64,000 nt of DNA from Thunnus maccoyii (Eukaryota; Chordata; Actinopteri; Scombriformes; Scombridae): assembly GCF_910596095.1 (NCBI RefSeq), contig NC_056551.1, positions 2,418,001-2,482,000 of the forward strand. The letters are read 5' to 3'. Positions 48,281-57,353 of the stretch are shown one piece after another (the stretch's first letter is position 1; every line of letters begins with the position of its first letter). The position numbers were made by a program, and so were the translations under genes. The notes below the pieces were generated by a model, which searched no databases, was not told the origin of the DNA, and was given only the letters and a program-made list of their open reading frames with translations.

Positions 48281-48826
48281 AGAGAATTGAAGATGAAATC
48301 TGGAAACTATCATTGGACCAACTTGATGTCAATATTGCATTCTGGTTGTTGATTGGTAAGGTAAGACTTACTCACACTCCTCCTCCCACACTTTTCAATG
48401 GCCGAACACGCACTGGAAGCGTTATGGTGGTGGTGGTCGAGCAAGGAGAGCGAGTGGTAGTGAGAACAAAACCTCTGAATGAGAAAAATAAAATGTTACA
48501 TTCCGATTATTTCATGCAGTCCCGTTTTAACGCACAAATAAATAACCATCAAACAGTCAACAAATGATTTACTGTGGACACAGACGCTCTTAGTTTCAGT
48601 TTCCTCCTCTGCATTTCTCCTTTTCATTCATTCATTACATCCAACTAGTGCTTAATACAAGGACAAAATGACAAATTTGTGTTGGTTCTGTGGTGTTGGA
48701 ATTTCAAATCTGACGCTTGCAGTGCGCCATAAGAGCGTCAGATGACGCGTGTCAGTTATCACTCCCAGTGCATTTAGGCCTTCAGTGTTTGCATGTGACA
48801 ACATGGTGGAGGCCAAACAAAAGTTT
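48281..48826. other. No recognisable gene
   Basis: Plus-strand frame at 48232-48567 overlaps the repeat end and has no domain. A short inverted pair (gacgct...agcgtc) occurs at 48701-48730. Confidence 0.45.
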
Positions 48827-50144
48827 GACTGGAGCATTTACAATAAAGTTATAGCAACTTCCTCTGTCATGGTGACGCATCAAATCTCAACAGTGTGAGG
48901 ATGAGAATTTTCTGCAGGGTGAGACATGTCTGTCTTGCTCACACCTTTGACATCAAAATCATACAAGTTTTGGGTCCTTTCACTTGAATTTAAATTAGTA
49001 AATTGAAAACTCTTGATGAGTCTGTGTGTAAAACAAATTAATTTCCTAATTTTCATCAAGTCTATTTTTAGAAAAGGAAAGACTTGTTTGTTTGAGTTTG
49101 ATGGAAATGTGTACTGTCAGGTGTGTAGAGACAATAAGTAACTGCAGCTGGACACAGAAAAATACTCATATTTGAATGGAGAGTGTGAGCCTGAGCCTGA
49201 GCCCAAAGGGCGAAGACCCTATTGTATTTCATGTGTTTGTTTCTTTCTTGTTATTATTATTATTCTATCTTTATTAATCCGCCACTTCAACCCTAAATTT
49301 GACCCCCTAAACATGCTCAAAAACTCACCAAATTTGGCACGCACATCAGGTCTGGTGAAAAATTTGATAAAATGTAAAAATTATCCCCCAAAGCGCCTGT
49401 GTGTGTGTGTGTGTGTGTGTGTGCATAAATCACAATTTATGTTGTTTTTAGGGGTGCTCGATTATGGCAAAAATCATAATCATGATTATCTTGTTCAATA
49501 TTGGATCACGATTATTTAACACGATTACTTTTTGACTGTCATTTTTGCCAATTGCCGATGTTCATATATGCACATATTTTTTCCCACTTGGCTGAGGAGA
49601 CTATTACACATGCAATCATATATTGTACTAATGATCAAGAAAGACTATAGCCTATATGAGGGAAGAACTTTAATGCTGAGCTACTGAACTCCAGTCTTCC
49701 TAAGTTCTTCCTTTATATATTGTCTTTCTTGATCATAGTATAATCTATGCTTGCATGCATAATAGCCTCCTCAGCCAGCTGGTAAAAATATGTGCATATA
49801 TCGGCATCTGCAATCGGCCACAATGAGTTGGAAATATCAGCATATCAGATATCGGCAAAAATCTAATGTCGTCTACCCAAGTTAAAAGTCTTTACATTCC
49901 TAAAAATAGACTTGATGAAAATTAGGAAATTAATTTGTTTCACACACAAACTCATCAAGGGTTTTCAATTTACTAATTGAAATTCAAGTGAATGGGCACA
50001 AAACTTGCATGATTTTTATGACACAGGTGTGAGCAGGGCAGCCATGTCTCACCCTGCAGAAAATTCTCATCCTCACACTGTTGAGATTTGATGTTTCGCC
50101 ATGACAGAAGAAGTTGCTATAACTTTATTGTAAATGCTCCAGTC
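48827..50144. repeat. Long fold-back repeat with nested inner inverted repeat
   Basis: Outer arms of about 258 bp, 48827-49085 and 49887-50144, are inverted copies of each other (for example gactggagcatttacaataa against its complement). Inside, about 49552-49675 and 49697-49812 form a second inverted pair (ggctgaggagactattacac against ggaggctattatgcatg-type text). The intervening part (49170-49450) resembles a high-copy fish element starting gggcgaagaccctattgtat. The frame at 49172-49519 runs through a TG microsatellite and is not a gene. Confidence 0.8.
49398..49424. repeat. (TG)n microsatellite
   Basis: Uninterrupted TG run inside the fold-back spacer. Confidence 0.95.
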
Positions 50145-50460
50145 TGCACCAAACTTTACATGTTTGATAAGACTCCCAGCCTGAACACATGTACATGACA
50201 ATATTCCATCAGTGATGCAAACTGGCTGAATAGCGCCCCCTGCGGGATAAGAGGGTAGGGGTCGAGGGGATGAGGGTCGAGGGATGGGGAGAAAGAAGAG
50301 CAGGCGGGAAAGAGGGGAAGGAGGGAGTGGAGAGGAGAGTGATAGATGAAAGGAGGAGAGGCGTCGATGTCGGGGAGGTAAGTGGGAACAGGGGGTTGAG
50401 ACTCAGGGTGGGGGTGCTGTCTCGATGATCCGGCATCTGTACGAAGCCCCTAAAGAGACT

Positions 50461-51365
50461 TCAACCAGAGAGGCGAGAATGGGATTTCTTCATGTTATCC
50501 AGGTCGTGATGGATGTAGGTATGATAGGCGGGGGATGACGTTGTCGGGAATGCCTTGTCTAGAGGCGGTGGAAGCGGCTCCAATGCAGAATGAGTGTCCT
50601 GAGAACTGGTCTGGGGGTATTCCGGATCTGGCAAGTACTGAGCGCATGTGGTGATGGAACAACGTGTTGCTACCCTTTCCGTTTCCGTGATGAACAGAGG
50701 GTCTTGAGGGGAAGCTTGGTTGGCTAGTCTTGTGTTGATGTACTCGTGGATGGGTTTGTAAGGACTTATGTATGAATCTAGGCGGAAAAGGTAGATGGAT
50801 TGAGGTTGACCCGACTGGTTGGTCTTGCTGCGTTTGAGGTGGTAGATGAGTGTGTCTGAAGAGTGGAAAGAGATGTTGGACAATGTGGCGTGTAGTGATG
50901 GATCAAAGGAGTAGGAAGGAGCTGTGATTTCTGAGCAGCGTAGGAAGCCAAAAAAGGCTAGTAAAAACATGGACTCCAGGGTTTTGTCTATGTGGGGAGA
51001 CAAGTAGCCTGTGCGGAGTGTGTGAATGCATCGGGCCAGAAGGTCCGATGTGAGGGGTGAACGTTTTGGTGCAGGGTGCGGTTCCGCCTTGTGGAGACCT
51101 TTAATTAACATATTAATATGAGAGTGGGACAAGGCTGGGCATGGTGCTCGGAAATCAATTTAACAAAGAAATTGATTCCACTGAGGTAAGTCTGTATGGT
51201 GGAAGACTTGATCTTGAGTTGAGTGTGGGAGAATGTAATGAAGCAGGAGAGGGTAAGAATGTCCAGTGAAGGGATTGGGAGTCCGTGGGAGACGTGAAAG
51301 GCTTTAAAGGAATTCCAGCCGGTGAGGTATGAAGATAGTGTTCGAGGGCAGCGCTGTTGACGATG
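50461..51365 (-). pseudogene. Tyrosine recombinase of the Ngaro/DIRS-type element, broken
   Basis: The N-terminal SAM-like part (LSSYLTGWNSFKAFHVSHGL, then KIKSSTIQTYLSGINFFVKL) is read at about 51350-51150. It continues after a frame change into LKGLHKAEPHPAPKRSPLT and the catalytic domain at 51132-50461. LLAFFGFLRCSEI holds the first catalytic arginine. Near 50630 a frameshift in a C run moves SGHSFCIGAASTASRQGIPD to another frame. There the usual HxxR block reads HSFCIG, so the second arginine is replaced by cysteine, and about ten residues after DNVI (normally a GRW-type segment) are deleted. A tyrosine-containing YHTYIHHDL end follows. Recombinase activity should be lost. Confidence 0.8.
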
Positions 51366-51405
51366 TTGTCCCGTGAAATGGTGACCAGTTGTTCCAGTTA
51401 TGGGT

Positions 51406-52932
51406 TCAGTTGTAGATTGTGGCTGAAAACGGTGGAACTGGAGTTGGAAGAGGGTTGGAGGCTGGAGCTAGTTGTCTGAATTTCTGAAACAGGAAACGAG
51501 AGAGTGAATCAGCGATTGTGTTTTTGTGGCCTGGAATGTGGAGTGCTCGGATGATGAACTGGTGCTGGGCTGAAACCAATGTGAGCTTGCGCACGAACTG
51601 CATGATGTCCAGATTGTGTGACCGGCCTTTGTTGAGGATGTCGATGACGGCGCTGTTGTCAGAGTGGATGGCGATGGTCTTTTTGGACCATTCATGCCCC
51701 CAAAGAATGGCAGCAATGATTATCGGGTACATTTCCGAAATGGTGGAGGAAGGGGCCAGGGAAGAGAAGTCAGGTGGCCATTTGGCAGAGAACCATCTGC
51801 CGCCATAGTAACCGCCAAAGCCAACTGAAGGGGCGGCGTCGGTGTATAGCTGGATGTCATTGGCGTCTGTGACATGGTCATCGTAAAAGAAGGAGATGCC
51901 GTTCCAGGAAGAGAGGAACTGGTGCCACATTTTTAGTTCCATCTTGCACGCGCTGTCTAGCGTGACGTGGTTGTGGATAGATGGGACGGCGGTGGCTATG
52001 GAGAGAAGGTGTGACAAGATAGATGGGCCCTGAGGGATGATGTGGGTGGCATGGTTGAAATGGCCCAGCAGAAAGAGTAATTGACGTTTGCTGCATGTGT
52101 TGGCCATGAGAAAGTTTTGAATGAGTAGAGAAATGCGGTGGAGTTTCTCAGTAGGCAGGGATGCTTGGAGTGTAATGGAGTTGAGGGTGATGCCGAGGAA
52201 TTCCAAGGATGTGCTTGGGCCTTCTTTTTTCTCTGGAGACAGGGGAACGCCGAGATGACGTATGAGACCGTATGACGGGGGCGAAGACGGTGGCGTGACC
52301 GTGAGGAAGTCATCAAGTAGGTGGATGACGTACGGGAGTTTATAATTGTTGGAACGAATCCAGCAGAGGGCTTCGGACAATGAGTCAAAAATTTTTGGGC
52401 TGCTCTTGCAGCCAAAGGTTAGACACACAGCAAAATAGTATGCGCCCTTCCAGGAGACCCCAAAGAGGTGCCAGTAGTCAGGGTGGATGGGGAGGACTTT
52501 GAAAGCACTTGTGATGTCTGCCTTGGACAACCATGCTCCCTGGCCCGCGAGGCGGATGAGGGAAATGGCATGGCCTATGGTGGCGTATTGCAGGTTGTCC
52601 AGGCTGGGAATCAGGCTGTTAATGCTTGGAACAGTGGAACCGTGGGGGGACGAGAGGTCGATGATGAGCCTCTTTTTCCCGGAGTACTTCTTGGTTGCCA
52701 CTCCGATTGGGCTGACTCTGAAAGATGGGAAAGGGGGGCTGGAGAAAGGGCCGATCATGAAGGCGTCATCAACTTCTTTTTGCAGTAGTCTGTCAACTGT
52801 GGTTGGTTCAGACAGGGCTGATTGCAAGTTGTTGCATATGTGAGTGGACTCAGGCATGGCCTGCAGACCCGGATGGAAACCGTAGATGAAGCCCTGAATG
52901 AGGAAGTTGACGAACTGGGTGTCTGGATGGTG
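51406..52932 (-). CDS. Reverse transcriptase-RNase H of the Ngaro/DIRS-type element
   Basis: Open frame of 483 codons from ATG 52857. The frame is in fact open to 52932, just after a TGA in the hairpin described below, giving DTQFVNFLIQGFIYGF upstream of the ATG. RT motif A is KADITSAFKVLP (residues about 112-123) and motif C is LLDDFL (180-185), the LLDD variant usual in this group. RNase H acidic residues lie in YTDAAPSVGFGG (about D340), SEMYPIII (E375) and HSDNSAV (D400), with GHKNTIADSLS near 447. No stop or frameshift was seen in these domains. In relatives this domain is often fused to the end of gag; here the fusion is broken. Confidence 0.85.
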   Translation of the reverse strand, partial: HHPDTQFVNFLIQGFIYGFHPGLQAMPESTHICNNLQSALSEPTTVDRLLQKEVDDAFMIGPFSSPPFPSFRVSPIGVATKKYSGKKRLIIDLSSPHGSTVPSINSLIPSLDNLQYATIGHAISLIRLAGQGAWLSKADITSAFKVLPIHPDYWHLFGVSWKGAYYFAVCLTFGCKSSPKIFDSLSEALCWIRSNNYKLPYVIHLLDDFLTVTPPSSPPSYGLIRHLGVPLSPEKKEGPSTSLEFLGITLNSITLQASLPTEKLHRISLLIQNFLMANTCSKRQLLFLLGHFNHATHIIPQGPSILSHLLSIATAVPSIHNHVTLDSACKMELKMWHQFLSSWNGISFFYDDHVTDANDIQLYTDAAPSVGFGGYYGGRWFSAKWPPDFSSLAPSSTISEMYPIIIAAILWGHEWSKKTIAIHSDNSAVIDILNKGRSHNLDIMQFVRKLTLVSAQHQFIIRALHIPGHKNTIADSLSRFLFQKFRQLAPASNPLPTPVPPFSATIYN

Positions 52933-52978
52933 TCAACGCCCTAGCCACTGCCCTACAAGGCAGTGGCTAGGGCGTTGA
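52933..52978 (-). repeat. 20-bp perfect hairpin at the gag/RT boundary
   Basis: tcaacgccctagccactgcc at 52933-52952 is the exact complement, inverted, of 52959-52978, with a 6-nt loop at 52953-52958. On the minus (coding) strand the loop reads TTGTAG, and its TAG is the stop codon of the gag frame. The 3' arm supplies further stops in all frames, including the TGA just before the RT frame. Confidence 0.97.
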
Positions 52979-53300
52979 TGTTAATGGCGGTATTGAGATA
53001 CTTACACAGCTGTTGCTTTGTCGGGTTGTGTGGGCATGTGGCTCTGGCGTGGGCTCCCCCGCAGAATGAACAAGTGTGGAGGAATTTGCAGCTGGAGGAG
53101 CTGCAACCGAGGTCGTTGAAGTTATTGCAGATCATCCGTCCTCCTTGGTAGAGGACAGGTCTCCCTCTCCTGTCCGTGCCTTTGGGGAGGGGGCAGAGGA
53201 TGGACGGGTGATCTAAGGCAGGTTTGGGGGTGATAGATGGTGGGGGAGCCGCCAAGGGCAAGTGGTATGGCATGGCTGGGCTTCGCTTGTCTGTTACCAA
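52953..53300 (-). pseudogene. Gag C-terminal part with cysteine-rich zinc-finger block
   Basis: 115-codon frame. CNNFNDLGCSSSSCKFLHTC is a CCCH-like arrangement (C-x7-C-x4-C-x3-H), followed by CSFCGGAHARATCPH (a CCHC-like knuckle: CxxC...H...C). It ends in ININALATAL at the hairpin loop. The order (zinc block then RT) matches gag of Ngaro-type elements. Upstream continuity with the N-terminal gag at 53549-54442 is lost through frameshifts in 53300-53549, where pieces of the same protein appear in two other frames (RRQWILFLSYPL; NVRRPFPSR). Confidence 0.7.
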
Positions 53301-53548
53301 GGCGCGGGGCAGGGGGGCGGAGAGGGTGCATGCTGTGGCGGGATGGGAAGGGGCGCCGCACGTTTCGCAGTGCAGAGAAGCGCGAGCTGCGAAAACTCTG
53401 CAGTATAGCTTGTGGTCCAGTGTTCCCTAGTACGTGCCCTGGTTGAACTGTTGGAGGCGACCGGCGGCTTGGGAGGCGAAGAGGATATGATAGGAATAGA
53501 ATCCATTGCCGCCGAAACGCAAGGCCAGGTCGAGAATTAATGTAATCA

Positions 53549-54442
53549 TTAAGTAGTAATGAGGCAGGGAGGGTGAAAAGAAGAAAGAGGGGGAAAAGGT
53601 TGGGTATAACTCGTGGAGCTGTTGGGGCCCGCTGTTGTTTGTGCTGTCTGACCAGCTGCCGTGGTTGGTGTGGTAGGAGGAGCGGCTGAGATGGCTGGGA
53701 GGGAAGGGGCAGCAGAGATAGGAGCCAGAGAGGAGGAAGGGATGCTGGGGAGGTGGGATGTATATGCATGGGATGTAAGTGCGGCTGAAGAGAAAGTAGG
53801 AGGAGGAAATGGCTGTGGAGCAGAGAGAGCCTGCATAGGGTTAGAGGCAGACTGTACTGGAGAGGCTGAGGTTGGTGAGGAGGAAGGTGTGCATCTGGTG
53901 GAGCGACGTGCCATGACGTCATGGACGTCGTCGCGCACATGACGCCGGGAACCCTGAAGATCGTGGGACGATGGACGGGAGAGAGTGCTGTCCTGCAGGG
54001 AGTTTGTGTATAATTGAAACAGTCTTGCCTTATTGTCGGTGCGGTGGAAGGGAATGTTATTTTGGCTGAGGAAATGCTTTAAGCGAGCGACGGTCCACTC
54101 GGACATGTTTGGGGCCGAGGAGCGGTCGGTACGCTGGTGGCAAGGAGAGCACTGCGCGCGGTGGCTGCTCCTCTTGGGCGGGCTCCAGGATCTCGAGCGA
54201 GGCTGGTGTGAGCGTCGGGAATGAGTAGCTACCTTCGGACACCGAGTACGGGACCTTCCCCTGGAGCCACTGGGGATCGAGGGCTCGAAGATACTGTCGT
54301 CGACGGAGGATGAGGGCTGAGAGGCCGGGATGAGGGAAACCGAGGAGCGCAGGCGAGGCTGCCGGAAAGATCGGACGCCGGGGGACTCCGGGACGTCGAA
54401 CAAGTCCTCGTCCGAAGCGTTGAGGAGCAGTTCGAGGTCCAT
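53549..54442 (-). pseudogene. Gag N-terminal part with SAP-like motif
   Basis: Frame of 297 codons from ATG 54442 (MDLELLLNASDEDLFDVPES). Serine/arginine-rich to about residue 110, then MSEWTVARLKHFLSQNNIPF followed by HRTDNKARLFQLY, which has the helix-loop-helix pattern of SAP DNA-binding motifs (about residues 113-150). The rest is a low-complexity proline/serine/alanine region. Long overlapping frames on both strands here are caused by the GC-rich composition. The frame is separated from the zinc-finger part by frameshifts, so the whole gag is not intact. Confidence 0.65.
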
Positions 54443-54590
54443 GATGTGAGTAAGGAAGTTTTAAGTTTAAATACCGGTGTGTCACAGGGTGCTTGCAAGC
54501 TGAGACAAAGGGGAGAGGAGCGGATATGGTGTGTCTAAATACCCTGTGGTGCGGAAATGGGATGTGTACAAGGCGTGGTCTTTGGTTCCC

Positions 54591-55235
54591 GAACTTTGTT
54601 TATAAGTCTATAAACTTCATTTATTCGTCTCATCAAGACCTACAAATCATACACTGACACCTCTGACCTAAATCCAACAGGAAGTCCACAATTAGCCTTT
54701 CAAAATAAGACTTTGCCCCAATTTTGGCCCCCAGAGAAACGTTATCTCTTCTGAGAGCGTTAATGGTATCGGCTTCAAACTTTAATAGATGACTAATGAC
54801 ACTATGCTGAAAAAAGTTGTTAAAAACTTTGTAATAACTTGAACGGTTTGGATTTTATAAGCCCTGAAAGTTGCAGTGCCACATCACCCTTACAATGTTA
54901 AACAATGGGGAGGCATGAACTTTGTGTCAAACAGAGGCTTCTGACGTCTAAACTATAAGTCTGACCACTTTCAAACCTGTATCAATGGATTTGCTACGAA
55001 ATTTCCTATTAAATTAAAGCTGCAAGCAGCGTTGGTTGGGACCTTGCACTCTCGCCCGTCGGGATCAGATCATTTTGCTTTTTAAAAATGAGGGATATTT
55101 CTTACAAGTGTAGTGTGCTTTTATTTTTGAAAGTTTGACTGACATTTGTACTGTCAGATGCGTAGAGACAATAAGTAACTGCAGCTGGACACAGAAAAAT
55201 ACTCATATATTTGAATGGAGATTGTGAGCGAACCC
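54591..55235. repeat. High-copy fish repeat flanking the Ngaro-type insertion
   Basis: Non-coding. 55140-55230 is a close direct copy of 49098-49190 (ctgtcagatgcgtagagaca, then ataagtaactgcagctggac), and the left flank of the Ngaro-type element (50145-50235) resembles the same family. aaagctgcaagcagcgttgg near 55014 looks like an internal end of another unit of it. Confidence 0.6.
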
Positions 55236-55444
55236 ACAAATTTTTGAACATTTACTGCTTCCACATAGTTTTAGATACAGACTTCATTTGATTCATTTAA
55301 ATGAGTCACAAGACTTTGACCTACAAATTTTGAATTTACATGTTTTTTCTATGTTTTACTGTTTTTAAGATATTAGAGTTTGACTTTTTAAGTCTTTTCT
55401 TGCTCCTCCTGTGATTTTATAATGCCTGTGTATTGCGGAATGTT
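55236..55444. other. No recognisable feature
   Basis: Short non-coding interval. Confidence 0.5.
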
Positions 55445-55819
55445 TCACAGCACTGAGGGAGTGACATCACCAGGAGCAGTTGGAGAGGAGGATTTTACAT
55501 GCATGGGCATGCACTCAGCACATCTGATGATGGCTTCCTTCTCAAGGCATCTTTGACAGAGCCGTGGTTTCATGCAGTTTGCTCTCAGCATATTGTCAAA
55601 TAGCTGGTGTCTGGCTTCCTTCCACCTCTCTGATGGGAAGGTGTTCCTCACTTTCCATTTGCTGGCTGCTGTTGGCATGCTGATGTCAACATCATCAATA
55701 TTTATATCAGTGTCAACATGCGCTACACCGAGATGTCTATCCAGCTCTTTAAGGGCAGCATCTGTTTCAGGAGGGTGAAAGTGTTGATAAAGCAAAATTA
55801 GGGCTGAGCAATTAATCAA
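55445..55819 (-). pseudogene. Possible KDZ (Zisupton-like) transposase fragment
   Basis: Minus-strand frame of 124 codons. The middle, RWKEARHQLFDNMLRANCMK followed by PRLCQRCLEKEAIIRCAECM, shows a CxxC...CxxC cluster like the cysteine-rich N-terminal region of KDZ-type transposases. After CMPMH the reading leaves the family pattern. A second possible exon piece (VNPSVPEETSVEMLDEQEAG) lies on the same strand at about 56262-56338, followed by a GT donor-like site. No catalytic core was found. Recognition is tentative. Confidence 0.35.
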
Positions 55820-56974
55820 AATGTTATCGAAATTGCAATATGGCCCAGTGAAATATCCAAATCACAGGAGGCTACTAGTTGGCCAACATCTTGAGACCTT
55901 TGTTAGAATAAACAAGTTTGTGCACACATAAGATTTGAATGTAGTCCCATTTCTCAATGAGGTTCAACATCTACATGGCAAAAACAGGTAAATCAGGTTA
56001 TGTAGTATAATCCTTAACCCTCTGACACCAAAATATTATCTGTGCCATAAATCCATCACTACCCACCCAAATATGCAAAGCCAGTACAGACTATCCCGAT
56101 CTGGAAAATCAGTCATTGAGTGAGTGTTTATGGAATAATATGAAAATATTATTTGTGTGTAATATGTATATGTAAACACATACATTATAGCCAAATTGTG
56201 CCAAAAGTCATGGAAATCTATAAGAAAAAAGTCCGAAAAAACATTTATGATCATTTACCAAGTCCTGCCTCTTGCTCATCTAGCATCTCCACTGAGGTCT
56301 CCTCAGGAACACTGGGATTCACCGATCCGACCTGACCAGCTGAAAAGTGAAAGGTCAATGTGAAGAGTGCCAACAGAATGTCAGTACAGTGTCAGCGTGA
56401 ATGGAATGTTTATTCATAATGTAAGTTCCCCACTGGTTGCAAATTGCAATGGGCTCCAGTAGCTCAATCACTACTAATCTAAGGCTTTTTGTACCCAATG
56501 TTACTGCCCTTTTTTGGTGATCTCTCTGTCTGTTTCTCCTTCTGTATAAAACCTAAAGGGCAACAAGTCTCCATGCTACACATCATTTGAGTCTACCAAA
56601 TTTGGTCAGATGGCTTTTTCAGTTACAGTATATATAGTACTTTAAAGCAAACTTGTGAATGGTGAGTGATATGATAAACTAACCTTGTGAGTTTGATGAA
56701 GGGGACTTGATGGTTTGGGCAATAATGTTGCAATCTTTATCTCGTTGTGTCCACCGAACCGGATATGGTGTTTTATGTTTTCTTCACCTAAGAAGCACAA
56801 CATAGTCCAAATAATGTAGGGAAAAAAAACAAATAGACTTTCTGCACAAATAAATTCTAAGCTACATACTGTAGGCTACCCAGCAGCCTAGCCATTAACA
56901 AACTAGGTGCCAATGTGACCACAATGTAATGTACATTACAGCCACTGCTCTCTTTTGAAAATTGCATATATATT
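55820..56974. other. No clear gene
   Basis: Apart from the possible exon at 56262-56338, nothing is supported. The L2 copy 2 begins near 56975. Confidence 0.45.
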
Positions 56975-56981
56975 ATCATCA

Positions 56982-57258
56982 GCAAAGTTTGCAAATGAAT
57001 CACATTGAGATTTTGTAGATATAGTAAACAGACCACTGCCTAATCTGACCAGTGATGACATGTATAGCCGCATGTCACAATTCAACCGCTGGTTGTCGAG
57101 GTGGTGTCCAGCAAACGATGTGGGCTTCATAGATAATTGGCAGACTTTCTGGGGAAGACCTGGTCTGATTAGGAGAGACGGCATACATCCCACTTTGGAT
57201 GGAGCTGCTCTCATATCCAGAAATATGGCTGAGTTTACTAGTAGACCAAAACCATGAC
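56982..57258 (+). pseudogene. L2 ORF1 esterase C-terminal part, copy 2
   Basis: Reads (with one TGA at about 56998) [33 protein letters not shown] and [20 protein letters not shown], ending at TGA 57256-57258. DGIHPT is the D-x-x-H block of SGNH-type esterases. The catalytic-serine half is missing because of 5' truncation. The stop is in the same frame as ORF2. Confidence 0.75.
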
Positions 57259-57353
57259 AACCCAGAGTTGAGACCAGGAGGCAGAGCTGCAGTCCTACAC
57301 GCTTCTCTGCGCTTCCATTAGAGCAGTTACCCACCCAAAACCACATCGAGACT

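Larger units (their letters stand above)
50236..54590 (-). mobile_element. Tyrosine-recombinase retrotransposon (Ngaro/DIRS-type), defective
   Basis: On the minus strand, from right to left: a gag-like gene with a SAP-like motif and a zinc-knuckle region, an RT-RNase H gene and a tyrosine recombinase gene. That is the gene order of the Ngaro branch of DIRS-group elements, which integrate by a recombinase instead of an integrase. The flanks (left to 50235, right from 54600) belong to one older repeat family, so the element is nested. The split direct repeats expected at its ends were not recognised by eye. gag and the recombinase are frameshifted; RT-RNase H is open. Confidence 0.85.

Noticed and set aside
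50461..51132. Phage integrase or site-specific recombinase from a bacterium
   Set aside because: It is a tyrosine recombinase, but its neighbours (RT-RNase H with LLDD, zinc-knuckle gag) place it in a Ngaro/DIRS-type retrotransposon.
51518..52843. Plus-strand frames across the RT-RNase H gene
   Set aside because: Antisense shadows of a well-supported minus-strand RT-RNase H frame in GC-rich DNA.
52933..52978. Hairpin as a rho-independent terminator
   Set aside because: The context is a eukaryotic retrotransposon with no following T run; a bacterial terminator makes no sense here.
53122..53940. 272-codon proline/leucine-rich minus-strand frame
   Set aside because: Overlaps the gag region in another frame. 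Its residues are low-complexity, and only its distal part carries gag pieces because of frameshifts.
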